From the NCBI GenBank assembly GCA_905197665.1, contig CAJJZP010000009.1, forward strand, positions 31,187 to 95,186: a DNA stretch of 64,000 bases, given 5' to 3'. The notes beneath the pieces are model-generated. The model was not told the origin of the DNA. It was given only the letters and a program-made list of their open reading frames with translations, and ran no database searches. This DNA comes from an uncultured Collinsella sp. (GTDB lineage: Bacteria > Actinomycetota > Coriobacteriia > Coriobacteriales > Coriobacteriaceae). Position numbers and translations under genes: made by a program. How positions within the stretch are numbered: position 1 is the stretch's first letter; the number at the start of each line of letters is the position of its first letter. Below, one piece after another: positions 35,386 through 51,850 of the stretch.

Positions 35386-37485
35386 TTAGGCGTTCTTGCT
35401 CATGACCTCGTCCACGATGGACTTGGGCGCGGGCTCATAAGAGTCGAACTGCATCGTGTAGGATGCACGGCCCTGGGTCTGGGAGCGAAGGTCGGTAGCG
35501 TAACCGAACATCTCGCCCAGCGGCACCTTGGCACGGATGAGCTTGCTGTTCTTGCGATCCTCCATGCCCTCGATCTTGCCGCGGCGACCGGAGAGGTTGC
35601 CCATAACGTCGCCCATGTACTGCTCGGGGGTCTCGACCTCGACAGCCATGATCGGCTCGAGCAGCTGCGGATCGGACTTCTTGAGGGCGTCCTTGATAGC
35701 CATGGAACCGGCGATCTTGAAGGCGGCCTCGGAGGAGTCGACCTCGTGGTAAGAACCGTCGAACAGGGTGACCTTAACGTCGAGGACCGGGAAGCCGGCG
35801 ATAACACCGGTGTTCAGGGCCTCCTGGATGCCCTTGTCGATGGACGGGATGTACTCCTTGGGCACGACGCCGCCGACGATAGCGTTGACGAACTCGTAGC
35901 CGAAGCCCTCCTCCATCTTCTCGAGCTTGATGACGGCGTGGCCGTACTGACCGCGGCCGCCGGACTGACGGACGAACTTGCCCTCAGCCTTCTCGACGTC
36001 GTGACCAGCGGTCTCGCGGTAGGCAACCTGGGGCTTACCGACGTTAGCGTCAACCTTGAACTCGCGGAGCAGACGGTCGACGATGATCTCGAGGTGCAGC
36101 TCGCCCATGCCGGCGATGATGGTCTGGCCGGTCTCGTGGTTGGTGGACACCTGGAAGGTCGGGTCCTCCTCAGCGAGCTTGGTCAGAGCCAGGGACATCT
36201 TGTCCTGCTCGGCCTTGGTCTTGGGCTCGATGGCAACGTCGATAACGGGCTTAGCGAACTCGATCTTCTCGAGGACGATCTCCTTGCCCTCGGCGCACAG
36301 GGTGTCACCAGTGGTGGAGTTCTTGAAGCCGACGCAAGCGACGATGTCGCCGGCGGCAGCGTCGTCACGGTCGATACGCTCGGCGGCGTTCATCTCGAGA
36401 ATGCGGCCGAGGCGCTCGCGCTGACCGTTGGAAGCGTTGACCACGTAGGAGCCGGACTCAGCGCGGCCGGAGTAAACGCGGACGTAGGTGAGCTTACCGA
36501 CGAACGGGTCGGTCATGATCTTGAAGACCAGGCCGGAGAAGGGCTCGTCGAAGGAAGGATGACGCTGGATCTCCTCGCCGGTGTCCGGATCGGTACCGGT
36601 GACGGCCTCAACGTCGAGCGGGCTGGGCAGGTAGTCGACGACAGCGTCGAGCAGCTCCTGGACGCCCTTGTTCTTGTAGGCGGAGCCCACGAAGACGAGG
36701 TTGAGCTCGTTGGCCAGAACGCCCTTACGCAGAGCAGCCTTGAGCTCCTCGACGGTGAAGTCCTCCTCCATGAGGATCTTCTCCATGAGCTCGTCGTCAA
36801 AGCTGGCAGCAGCGTCGAGGAGCTCCTCGCGCTTGGTGGCAGCGATGTCGGCGAACTCAGCCGGGATCTCGTCCATCGGCTCGGGGTAGGTCATGCCCTT
36901 CTCGTCGGCCTTGAAGTCCCATGCAGTCATGGTGACCAGGTCGATGACGCCCCAGAAGTTGTCCTCGGCGCCCATCGGGACCTGAGCGGCCACGGCGTTA
37001 GCGTCGAGACGATCCTTCATGGTCTCGATAGCGTTGAAGAAGTCAGCGCCCACGCGGTCATACTTGTTGATGAAGGCGATGCGGGGAACGTTGAAGGTAG
37101 AAGCCTGACGCCAAACGGTCTCAGACTGGGGCTGAACGCCGGCAACGGCGTCGAAGACGGCGACAGCGCCATCGAGGACGCGCAGGCAGCGCTCGACCTC
37201 GGCGGTGAAGTCAACGTGGCCCGGGGTGTCGATGATCTGGATGCGGTAGTCCTTGCCGTCCTTGTTCCAGAAGCAGGTGGTAGCAGCGGAGGTAATGGTT
37301 ACGCCGCGCTCCTGCTCCTGAACCATCCAGTCCATGGTGGCAGCGCCCTCATGGACCTCACCGATCTTGTGGGTCTTACCGGTGTAGTAAAGAATACGCT
37401 CGGTCGTGGTGGTCTTACCGGCATCGATGTGGGCCATGATGCCGATGTTACGGGTATCGGAAAGCTTGTACTTAGGCTTAGCCAT
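35386..37485 (-). CDS. fusA: Elongation factor G
   Basis: Translocation GTPase, 699 aa, normal length. G1 [16 protein letters not shown], effector [31 protein letters not shown], and the domain [11 protein letters not shown] segment are intact. Confidence 0.98.
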   Translation of the reverse strand: MAKPKYKLSDTRNIGIMAHIDAGKTTTTERILYYTGKTHKIGEVHEGAATMDWMVQEQERGVTITSAATTCFWNKDGKDYRIQIIDTPGHVDFTAEVERCLRVLDGAVAVFDAVAGVQPQSETVWRQASTFNVPRIAFINKYDRVGADFFNAIETMKDRLDANAVAAQVPMGAEDNFWGVIDLVTMTAWDFKADEKGMTYPEPMDEIPAEFADIAATKREELLDAAASFDDELMEKILMEEDFTVEELKAALRKGVLANELNLVFVGSAYKNKGVQELLDAVVDYLPSPLDVEAVTGTDPDTGEEIQRHPSFDEPFSGLVFKIMTDPFVGKLTYVRVYSGRAESGSYVVNASNGQRERLGRILEMNAAERIDRDDAAAGDIVACVGFKNSTTGDTLCAEGKEIVLEKIEFAKPVIDVAIEPKTKAEQDKMSLALTKLAEEDPTFQVSTNHETGQTIIAGMGELHLEIIVDRLLREFKVDANVGKPQVAYRETAGHDVEKAEGKFVRQSGGRGQYGHAVIKLEKMEEGFGYEFVNAIVGGVVPKEYIPSIDKGIQEALNTGVIAGFPVLDVKVTLFDGSYHEVDSSEAAFKIAGSMAIKDALKKSDPQLLEPIMAVEVETPEQYMGDVMGNLSGRRGKIEGMEDRKNSKLIRAKVPLGEMFGYATDLRSQTQGRASYTMQFDSYEPAPKSIVDEVMSKNA

Positions 37486-37504
37486 GTTAGTTCCTTACCT
37501 TAAC

Positions 37505-37978
37505 TTACCAACGATAGTGAGAGAACGCGCGGTTGGCCTCGGCCATCTTGAAGACGTCCTCACGCTTCTTGACGGAAGCGCCCAGGCCGTTGGAGGCGTC
37601 GAGGATCTCGTTGGCGAGACGCTCGGCCATGGTCTTCTCCTTGCGAGCGCGGGAGAAGTTGACGATCCAGCGGATACCCAGAGCGGTGGAACGACGGGAG
37701 TTGACCTCCATCGGGACCTGATAGGTAGCGCCGCCGACACGCTTGGGCTTAACCTCGAGCGTGGGCTTGACGTTGTCCATAGCCTTCTTGAAGGTAGCGA
37801 GAGCGTCGCCACCCTCGGACTTCTCGGCAACGATCTCGAAAGCGGTGTAAACGATGCGCTCAGCGGTGGCCTTCTTGCCGTCAAGAAGGACCTTGTTGAT
37901 GAGCTGAGTCACCAGGCGGTTGTTGTAAACGGCGTCAGGCTGAACCTCACGACGATTAGCTGCTGCACGACGCGGCAT
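37505..37978 (-). CDS. rpsG: 30S ribosomal protein S7
   Basis: 16S rRNA 3'-domain assembly starter, 157 aa ([20 protein letters not shown] to RAFSHYRW). Usual position between rpsL and fusA. Confidence 0.97.
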   Translation of the reverse strand: MPRRAAANRREVQPDAVYNNRLVTQLINKVLLDGKKATAERIVYTAFEIVAEKSEGGDALATFKKAMDNVKPTLEVKPKRVGGATYQVPMEVNSRRSTALGIRWIVNFSRARKEKTMAERLANEILDASNGLGASVKKREDVFKMAEANRAFSHYRW

Positions 37979-38052
37979 GTGAAATCTCCTTAAGTGTCTA
38001 CCGTGCGGCGCTCAAGACGGCACACGGCGAAAGTATCAAAACGTTATCTGGC

Positions 38053-38430
38053 TTATTTGGCCTTGGGGCGCTTAGCACCGTACTTGGAACGGGCCTGCAT
38101 ACGGTTCTGGACCGGAGCAGCGTCGTAGGCGCCACGGATGACGTGATAACGGACACCAGGGAGGTCACGGACACGACCGCCGCGGACGAGCACGATGGAG
38201 TGCTCCTGCAGGTTGTGGCCCTCACCCGGGATGTAAGCAGTAACTTCGATGCCGTTGACAAGGCGAACACGGGCAACCTTACGAAGAGCCGAGTTCGGCT
38301 TCTTGGGGCTCGTGGTGAAGACGCGGGTGCACACGCCGCGCTTCTGGGAGTTGTGCTGCAGAGCAGCGTTCTTGGACTTCTTGGGCACGGAACGACGGCC
38401 CTGGCGAACCAGCTGGTTAATAGTAGGCAA
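38053..38430 (-). CDS. rpsL: 30S ribosomal protein S12, Arg at position 88
   Basis: Decoding-centre protein, 125 aa, starting at a TTG (38430) with AAGGAG upstream. Lys43 in [12 protein letters not shown] is present. In the [11 protein letters not shown]...GGRVRDLPG segment the residue usually lysine (88 in M. tuberculosis numbering) is arginine, codon CGT. K88R is a known streptomycin-resistance change in other bacteria. Here it may be lineage-normal. Confidence 0.97.
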   Translation of the reverse strand: MPTINQLVRQGRRSVPKKSKNAALQHNSQKRGVCTRVFTTSPKKPNSALRKVARVRLVNGIEVTAYIPGEGHNLQEHSIVLVRGGRVRDLPGVRYHVIRGAYDAAPVQNRMQARSKYGAKRPKAK

Positions 38431-38523
38431 AGCGTACTCCTTCTCGAATGATTCCAGCTTTCTGTAAAGTGCAACGGCTTGAATCGAGGGGTCAGCATCC
38501 CCCTACGAAACACGCAGTTCGAT

Positions 38524-38552
38524 AGGATACGTGGCGTTAGCTGTGCCGTCAA
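38524..38552 (-). promoter_or_regulatory. rpsL promoter
   Basis: On the minus strand TTGACG (38547-38552) and TATCCT (38524-38529) are separated by 17 bp, a good vegetative promoter, about 95 bp upstream of the rpsL start. Directly upstream of the -35 is the GGATACGCCCG motif shared with the rplC and rplB upstream regions. Confidence 0.65.
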
Positions 38553-38635
38553 CAGACCACGCCGCCGGGCGTATCCCAAAATTGGCACATTTCCGCAAAG
38601 CCTACACAAAAGGAATCCCCTCCTGTGCGCGGGGG

Positions 38636-38776
38636 CGGATTCCCGGCCCGGGCGGCGCGGGGGTTAAGTTTGCTGCTCTACAGTCCTGGCTCGCACGGAG
38701 GCCACATTAAGTGGCCTCCGGCTCGTGCGGAACTCGCGACAAACTTAACCCCCGCGCCGCCCGGGCCGGGAATCCG
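38636..38776. repeat. Large nested palindrome, family A copy 1
   Basis: A perfect 37-bp inverted repeat (38636-38672 and 38740-38776) encloses a 67-bp core containing a second perfect hairpin (38696-38705 and 38711-38720, loop ATTAA). The core is nearly identical to that of the element at 51579-51799, while the long arms are unrelated in sequence. No T-run follows either arm. It lies about 85 bp upstream of the rpsL promoter. Confidence 0.9.
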
Positions 38777-38800
38777 ACGCGCTCGTCGGGGCAACGTTAC

Positions 38801-38836
38801 CTGCCAAAAAGGGACAGGTTTATTTTGGTCGGTTTT
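38801..38836. repeat. 36-bp inverted repeat, left copy
   Basis: Perfect inverse complement of 40749-40784. The pair brackets the sigma factor/membrane-protein module and its flanks, a segment of 1984 bp including both repeats. Confidence 0.9.
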
Positions 38837-38906
38837 ATCTGGGGAAACGTCGCGCTCCAACGGTGATCTGCTCTCACCTGTCGCATGGAAATCGGCGGCG
38901 CTTTCG

Positions 38907-39027
38907 GAAGTATGCGGCAAATTCTGGACCCGCCGAGCGCACCGGGGTTTTGCGATAATAAACCCGCAGGTAGAGCGCTTGAGCATATACGGTGTGGTCG
39001 ACCCATCAAGATTTTGCCGCATACTTC
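38907..39027. repeat. 15-bp perfect inverted repeat with ~90-nt interior
   Basis: GAAGTATGCGGCAAA at 38907-38921 and its complement at 39013-39027. The interior does not encode a recognisable protein. It may be a small non-autonomous mobile element or a structured RNA; no target duplication is evident. Confidence 0.6.
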
Positions 39028-39078
39028 AGGAATGCAGGCGAATACCGTGCGGTCTAACCGCCCATTTACCGCAAAGAA

Positions 39079-39105
39079 GGCCGCTTCCCCTAGTAGAAAG
39101 CGGCC
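39079..39105 (-). terminator. Terminator after the membrane protein gene
   Basis: GGCCGCTT at 39079-39086 pairs with AAGCGGCC at 39098-39105, followed on the minus strand by TTCTTT. It is just past the stop at 39113. Confidence 0.7.
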
Positions 39106-39112
39106 CCAAATC

Positions 39113-40189
39113 TTACGAATAGACGATGGTAAAGGGTTCCGACGTTCCGGCGCCCCCTGTTGAAGTGCAGCGTGTGCCTTCGAGCGTTACTGAAACCACT
39201 TGGTCGACATCAATCAACTTCGTTGGCACCCAAATGTTCTCTCCGCTATTGCGTCCCATCGAAACATAGAAATTGTACGCCCCTGCGTCGTCATCTTCGA
39301 TAATCTGCTCTGACCCATCCTTGTAGGTGACGGTCAGTTTATGATCAACTGCTTCATAGCCCAGATCATCGATGTGCGTCTGGATGGAAAACGGACTGAT
39401 CTCGAGAGGCGAGTCATCGGAGCGGAGTTCTTTTGTATCGACGTGCGCTCCGACGTTAAACTCTGGCGTCGATACCTCGATCACCTTCGCATCCTCACCT
39501 TTGCCCTCTGTCCAACTGATATTCCAGGTGACCGCATGTCGTAAATCTCGATCGCGATTCCAAGATGCAAAGTACATCGTGCCGTTAATGACCGTGTCGC
39601 TTGATGTGTCTTTATCAATGGTGCAGCGTGTATCAGCCCATTCCTCGCCGAAGTTCATGCTGGGTGTACTGACGCCCCCTTCTTCTTCACCATAGAGAAC
39701 AAGTTCGCCAAGCTCTGCCGCCGGCTTGTAGTAGTTAACGCCATTCGGATTGGACAATGTAAACGTCACAGCACCGCAACCGTTCTCGTCGATTGCCATC
39801 TCATGAATGTCGAGCGTATAGCCGTTGCCCTCGACGGACAGATTGACCTTCTGGGCTGCACCCTCCAGGCTTTGGGGCGCGATACCATCACCAAACTCTC
39901 TGGTGTAGGTATATTTCGTCCCCGACGAGCCGCCATTTGTCCAGGTAACGGACTCTCCGTTGCCATGGTTTCCCCAGGCAGAGGCAAAATAACTGGAATT
40001 GACAACAGCGTAGGCGACCCCTCCGGTCGCCAGCACTCCGGCAAGACATCCGATTACGGCAACATACAGAGGCTTCGCGTGACCCTTTCGGCGAAGCGGC
40101 TCGCCAGCAGCGGCATAAAGAACACGGTCAGCAAGATCGCTATCGGCTTGGACGGACTCGAAGGCCTGCTTGATCTGGTTGGATTTCAC
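39113..40189 (-). CDS. Single-pass membrane protein, probable anti-sigma partner
   Basis: 358 aa. A short N-terminal cytoplasmic part (about 35 residues, starting MKSNQIKQAFESVQADSDL), one transmembrane helix (LYVAVIGCLAGVLATGGVAY, about 41-60) and a large extracellular beta-rich domain. This topology, with the gene start overlapping the end of an ECF sigma gene by 50 bases, is typical of sigma regulators of the DUF4179 type. No zinc-binding HxxxCxxC motif is seen. The signal sensed outside the cell is unknown. Confidence 0.75.
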   Translation of the reverse strand: MKSNQIKQAFESVQADSDLADRVLYAAAGEPLRRKGHAKPLYVAVIGCLAGVLATGGVAYAVVNSSYFASAWGNHGNGESVTWTNGGSSGTKYTYTREFGDGIAPQSLEGAAQKVNLSVEGNGYTLDIHEMAIDENGCGAVTFTLSNPNGVNYYKPAAELGELVLYGEEEGGVSTPSMNFGEEWADTRCTIDKDTSSDTVINGTMYFASWNRDRDLRHAVTWNISWTEGKGEDAKVIEVSTPEFNVGAHVDTKELRSDDSPLEISPFSIQTHIDDLGYEAVDHKLTVTYKDGSEQIIEDDDAGAYNFYVSMGRNSGENIWVPTKLIDVDQVVSVTLEGTRCTSTGGAGTSEPFTIVYS

Positions 40190-40658
40190 GGTCGCCCTCC
40201 TCTAGGATGAACTTGAGCTTCGATCTGCCGCGAGCTAAACGCGTTCGAACGGTCGCGGCTGGCACATGCAGTAACTCGGCAATTTCTGAAGTCGAGAAGC
40301 CCAGATAGTAATAGAGCACGATAGGAATACGGAATCGCTCCGGAAGTCGCATAACGTCTGACAGGACCGCCTTGGTCTCCTCCTGCGCCGTCGAAAGCGA
40401 ATCGGCCAGATTCTCAATATCCTCCACGCGCCTCCACGGCTTTCGAAAGAGAGATTTACATTCATTGATCGTGACCCGGATAAGCCATCGACGAAGATGC
40501 TCCCAGTTTTCAAATTGCGCGTCGCTTTTGAGCAACTTAAGAAAGACGTCTTGAGCGACATCGTCGGCGTCAGCGCGATCACGCAGATACGTCAATGCGA
40601 TCCGAAACACGACATCCCGGTGGTCTTCGACCGCCTGTCTAAAAGCTTGTTCTTCCAT
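40140..40658 (-). CDS. ECF RNA polymerase sigma factor
   Basis: 172 aa from the ATG at 40658 (MEEQAFRQAVEDH), with GGAGG upstream. Sigma region 2 (VFRIALTYLRDRADADDVAQDVFLKL) and region 4 (RFRIPIVLYYYLGFSTSEIAELL, VRTRLARGRSKLK) are clear. The gene end overlaps its membrane partner, so the two are made together. Both lie inside the 36-bp inverted repeats. Confidence 0.92.
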   Translation of the reverse strand: MEEQAFRQAVEDHRDVVFRIALTYLRDRADADDVAQDVFLKLLKSDAQFENWEHLRRWLIRVTINECKSLFRKPWRRVEDIENLADSLSTAQEETKAVLSDVMRLPERFRIPIVLYYYLGFSTSEIAELLHVPAATVRTRLARGRSKLKFILEEGDREIQPDQAGLRVRPSR

Positions 40659-40748
40659 AATCACCTCCCGGTGACATTAATGGTTCTCGATGAGGCCCTC
40701 ACCATAGATACGCTCTTGTTGGGCGAAATGTTTCAAATTCAAGCATGA

Positions 40749-40784
40749 AAAACCGACCAAAATAAACCTGTCCCTTTTTGGCAG
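40749..40784. repeat. 36-bp inverted repeat, right copy
   Basis: Perfect inverse complement of 38801-38836. It lies between the start of the sigma gene and the rpoC terminator. Confidence 0.9.
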
Positions 40785-40793
40785 GTTTTCTTC

Positions 40794-40833
40794 AACAAAA
40801 AAGACCCGCTCCCCTGTTGGGAAGCGGGTCTTT
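40794..40833 (-). terminator. rpoC terminator
   Basis: An interrupted stem of AAAGACCCGCT and its complement around a short loop, followed by TTTTTTG on the minus strand, 27 bp past the rpoC stop. Confidence 0.85.
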
Positions 40834-40859
40834 GGAAGGGCGGTTAACGTACTAGGAAA

Positions 40860-45335
<4,476 letters not shown>

Positions 45336-45341
45336 AGTCAA

Positions 45342-48833
<3,492 letters not shown>

Positions 48834-48906
48834 CAGGTTTTTCCTCCTTCACGGAAATGCTCGGTGGGTTGGCGAGGCATAGCTTCGCCAGTTATCGCAA
48901 CCTAAT

Positions 48907-48934
48907 AGTTTATCAGGTACCGACCGTTGGGCAA
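48907..48934 (-). promoter_or_regulatory. Candidate rpoB promoter
   Basis: TTGCCC (48929-48934) and TAAACT (48907-48912) on the minus strand, spaced by 16 bp, about 75 bp upstream of rpoB. Hexamers are moderate matches. The presence of galU between rplL and rpoB makes a separate promoter likely. Confidence 0.4.
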
Positions 48935-49065
48935 GAAAAGCCTTGACGCGATTGAGTTTTTGGAGTAGCAAAGTTTTTCGACACAAAAGGTGCAGGTAGA
49001 TGGGTGTGCATCGAACATCTGTTCATATATTTTCTGTGAACAGAGAGCCGGCAATCGCAGCTCTT

Positions 49066-49100
49066 ATAAAAAACGGGCGCGAACCGAGGTCCGCGCCCGT
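49066..49100 (-). terminator. galU terminator
   Basis: ACGGGCGCG pairs with CGCGCCCGT at 49073-49100, followed by TTTTTTAT on the minus strand, 20 bp past galU. It separates galU transcription from rpoB. Confidence 0.85.
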
Positions 49101-49120
49101 AAATGTCGATGCCCGAAGGC

Positions 49121-50029
49121 TTACTTGCGCATCAATCCGCCGCGCTCGTCGATGGCGTCCCAGAAGGCGCCAGCAAAGCGAGGATCGCTTGCGGCCATGA
49201 GGGCGTTGGTGGCCATCCAGCCAGACGGGGTGCCGGTGTCGTAGCCCGAAAGCGGATCGATAACGACAGCGTACATGGCCTCGCGGTCGAGCGAACGGGC
49301 CATGGCGTCGGTCAGCTGAATCTCGCCGCCCTTGCCGGCCTGCTGATCGGCGAGCAGGTCCATGACCAGCGGGCTCAGCAGATAACGACCGACGATATAC
49401 AGGTTGGACGGAGCCGCCTCGGGGGCAGGCTTCTCAACCAGACCGCCGATGCGCCAAACGGCACCAGGCTCGTCGTCGGCAGCATTCTCGAAGCCCTCGA
49501 GGGAACCCACGCGGTCGCCGGCGATGACGCCATAGCGGCTGACTTCCTCGGGAGCGCACGCGGCAACAGCGATAACCGAAGCGCCACCGTGCTCCTTGGA
49601 GACGGCAAGCATCTTGTCGCAGATGTCGCGGTTGGGCACAACGTAGTCGCCCAGAAGAACCAGGAAGTTCTCCCCTGCCACAGCGTCGGCAGCAGAGCGA
49701 ATGGCGTGACCAAGGCCCTTGGGCTCGTACTGATAACGGAAGTCGACCGGCATACCGCCCGCATGGGCGACGGCGTCGGCATAAGCATCCTTACCGCGCT
49801 CGCGCAGCAGGTTCTCGAGCGAACGATCGGGCTGGAAATAGCTCAGCAGCTCGGGCTTACCGGGAGAGGTAACGATGATGGCATCGTCGACCTCCTCGGG
49901 GTCGAGTGCCTCCTCAACGACATACTGAATGACCGGCTTGTCGAGCACCGGCAGCATCTCTTTGGGCGTGCACTTGGTGCCAGGCAGAAAACGCGTGCCA
50001 AGACCGGCGGCGGGGATGATTGCCTTCAT
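49121..50029 (-). CDS. galU: UTP-glucose-1-phosphate uridylyltransferase
   Basis: Makes UDP-glucose, 302 aa. MKAIIPAAGLGTRFLPGTKCTPKEM (nucleotide loop) and VDKPVIQYVVEEA-type segment (LDKPVIQYVVEEA), then GLGHAIRSA and GGEIQLTDAM are present. ATG at 50029 is conserved in position; a TTG at 50038 is an alternative. It stands between rplL and rpoB, where usually nothing lies, with its own terminator. Confidence 0.94.
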   Translation of the reverse strand: MKAIIPAAGLGTRFLPGTKCTPKEMLPVLDKPVIQYVVEEALDPEEVDDAIIVTSPGKPELLSYFQPDRSLENLLRERGKDAYADAVAHAGGMPVDFRYQYEPKGLGHAIRSAADAVAGENFLVLLGDYVVPNRDICDKMLAVSKEHGGASVIAVAACAPEEVSRYGVIAGDRVGSLEGFENAADDEPGAVWRIGGLVEKPAPEAAPSNLYIVGRYLLSPLVMDLLADQQAGKGGEIQLTDAMARSLDREAMYAVVIDPLSGYDTGTPSGWMATNALMAASDPRFAGAFWDAIDERGGLMRK

Positions 50030-50281
50030 GTTATTCAAGGATCCTTTCGCAGGCGCAGAATGCGCCCTGTGCGTGCGGCACGGCGGCCGCAGACCAAATT
50101 GCGATACCGAAGTATCTTACCGCCGGAGACATACGTCGCCGTAAGGCAAACGCAATTCTTCAGCAGGCCAACGCAAATTATTGCTCGAATGGTGCAATTT
50201 TACGCCCCAGAGGTAACGAGATTGGCACGGCGAAGACAACGGTGTTCTGCGTGCCGAGCAATGGGAATGAGGGGCAAAACT

Positions 50282-50314
50282 AAAAAAGACGGGGTTCGCA
50301 ATGCGACCCCCGTC
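50282..50314 (-). terminator. rplL terminator
   Basis: A 13-bp stem (GACGGGGGTCGCA and complement, one mismatch) followed by TTTTTT on the minus strand, about 30 bp past rplL. It uncouples rplJL from galU and rpoBC. Confidence 0.85.
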
Positions 50315-50342
50315 TGCAAAGAAATCTGGCGAGAAAGCCTGA

Positions 50343-50720
50343 TTACTTGAGGGTGACAGCAGCGCCAGCAGCCTCGAGCTTCTCCTTGGCAGCCTCGGCG
50401 TCCTCCTTCTTGGCACCCTCGAGAACAGCCTTGGGAGCGCCCTCGACGACCTCCTTGGCCTCCTTCAGGCCAAGGTTGGTGAGCTCACGGACGGCCTTGA
50501 TGACCTGGATCTTGTTGTCGCCGAAGCCCTCGAGCACGACGTCAAACTCGGTCTTCTCCTCGGCCTCAGCAGCGCCAGCAGCGGGAGCGGCGACAACAGC
50601 GGCAGGAGCAGCGGCGGAAACGCCGAAGGTGTCCTCGATAGCCTTGACGAGCTCGGAAGCCTCGAGAAGGGTCATTTCCTTAAGAGCATCGATGATCTCA
50701 TCGGTGGTAAGCTTAGCCAT
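50343..50720 (-). CDS. rplL: 50S ribosomal protein L7/L12
   Basis: Stalk protein, 125 aa from the ATG at 50720 ([20 protein letters not shown]) with AAAGGA upstream. The Ala-rich hinge and the C-terminal [20 protein letters not shown] are typical. Confidence 0.97.
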   Translation of the reverse strand: MAKLTTDEIIDALKEMTLLEASELVKAIEDTFGVSAAAPAAVVAAPAAGAAEAEEKTEFDVVLEGFGDNKIQVIKAVRELTNLGLKEAKEVVEGAPKAVLEGAKKEDAEAAKEKLEAAGAAVTLK

Positions 50721-50822
50721 TTCTAAGTCCTTTCGGTTTCCGTGTCTGTGCACGGAGATCAGTTAAAACACGGCGCGAATGCGCCAGGGGTGCGGCGTTG
50801 CCGCCGCGGGTGAAAACAGCGA

Positions 50823-51344
50823 CTAGGCTGCCTTCTGCTCGGAGACCTGCTGGATCGAACGAGCGAGACCAGAGGAAACGCCGTTGACGCAGACAGCGAT
50901 GTCGCGAGCGAAACCGGAGATGAGACCGGCGATCTGGCCGAGAAGCTGATCCTTGGTGGGCAGCTCGGCGATAGCCTTAACATCATCAGCGGAAACGGCC
51001 TTGCCGTCGGAGATACCGCCCTTGATCTCAAGGACGCCCTTGGACTTAGCGGAGAAGTCCTTAAGGGCCTTAGCGGCCTCGACCGGCTCGGACTCGTAGA
51101 ACACATAAGCGACGGGGCCGGCGAGGATCTCGTCGAGCTCGGGCTGCTCCTGGTTCTTGAGAGCGATCTTGACCAGGTTGTTCTTGTAGACCTTCATCTC
51201 GGCGCCGCACTCGCGAAGCTGATGACGCAGCTCCTGAGCCTGCTTAACCGTCAGACCGTTGTAGTTGACGACGAACAGACCGGCGTTCTCGGCGATACGG
51301 GACTCGATCTCTGCAACCTTGTCGATTTTGTACTGCTGGGGCAT
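50823..51344 (-). CDS. rplJ: 50S ribosomal protein L10
   Basis: Stalk base, 173 aa, with FVVNYNGLTVKQAQELR and a C-terminal helix for L12 dimers. A strong GAGGAGG site precedes the ATG. rplK and rplA, usual upstream neighbours, are not present. Confidence 0.96.
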   Translation of the reverse strand: MPQQYKIDKVAEIESRIAENAGLFVVNYNGLTVKQAQELRHQLRECGAEMKVYKNNLVKIALKNQEQPELDEILAGPVAYVFYESEPVEAAKALKDFSAKSKGVLEIKGGISDGKAVSADDVKAIAELPTKDQLLGQIAGLISGFARDIAVCVNGVSSGLARSIQQVSEQKAA

Positions 51345-51480
51345 GAATTACACCTCCTCGAATTCTTTCCGGGCACGGTCCGCCACAAGGACGTGACGGG
51401 GGCATGTCCAAAAAGAAAGCCCCCGCGCTGCATGAGCGACGGGGGCGAGAAGACATATCTACTCGACCACCTCGGCTGGC
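51345..51480 (-). promoter_or_regulatory. rplJ leader with attenuator (L10-leader type)
   Basis: A terminator-type hairpin at 51419-51446 (GCCCCCG and CGGGGGC ends) with a T-rich run on the minus strand (51405-51418) lies about 60 bp before rplJ. A terminator in the leader of rplJ is typical of L10-leader attenuation, in which L10 or L10-L12 binds the nascent RNA. The upstream binding structure was not resolved by eye. Confidence 0.6.
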
Positions 51481-51578
51481 GGGATATCCCATTAAGCTCG
51501 CGGGCGATGCCCGTTTGCACCGGCTGTCTCTGGCAGCGGATTCGTGCGTGAACCGAAAGTATTATGGCGGGGACCCCG

Positions 51579-51799
51579 GCGTCGGTCAACGGAAATCCGG
51601 GCTGCACACAATTCCACCATCCGGCACGCTCCGCCGAAGGCCAGGCGCAAGGTTTTCGCTCGGTCAAGTCCTGGGCTCGCACGAAGGCCACATTAAGTGG
51701 CCTTCGGCTCGTGCGGAATCTACGGAAACCTTGCGCCTGGCCTTCGGCGGCGCGTGCCTGCGTCGACTATGGGCAGCCCGGATTTCCGTTGGCTGACGC
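51579..51799. repeat. Large nested palindrome, family A copy 2
   Basis: Three nested inverted repeats: outer 27 bp (51579-51605 and 51773-51799, two mismatches), middle 25 bp perfect (51631-51655 and 51726-51750), inner 10 bp perfect (51682-51691 and 51697-51706, loop ATTAA). The core around the inner hairpin matches that of 38636-38776, with a compensatory G:C to A:T change. Lies between the aminotransferase and the rplJ leader. Confidence 0.9.
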
Positions 51800-51850
51800 C
51801 CCCACTCATAATGCTTGGGTCGGTGGGCTGATGTGTTGCGTCCCGTTGGG

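Noticed and set aside
38625..39122. Open frames spanning the large palindrome upstream of rpsL as small proteins
   Set aside because: The coding would run through both palindrome arms and lacks start signals; the frames are by-products of high GC.
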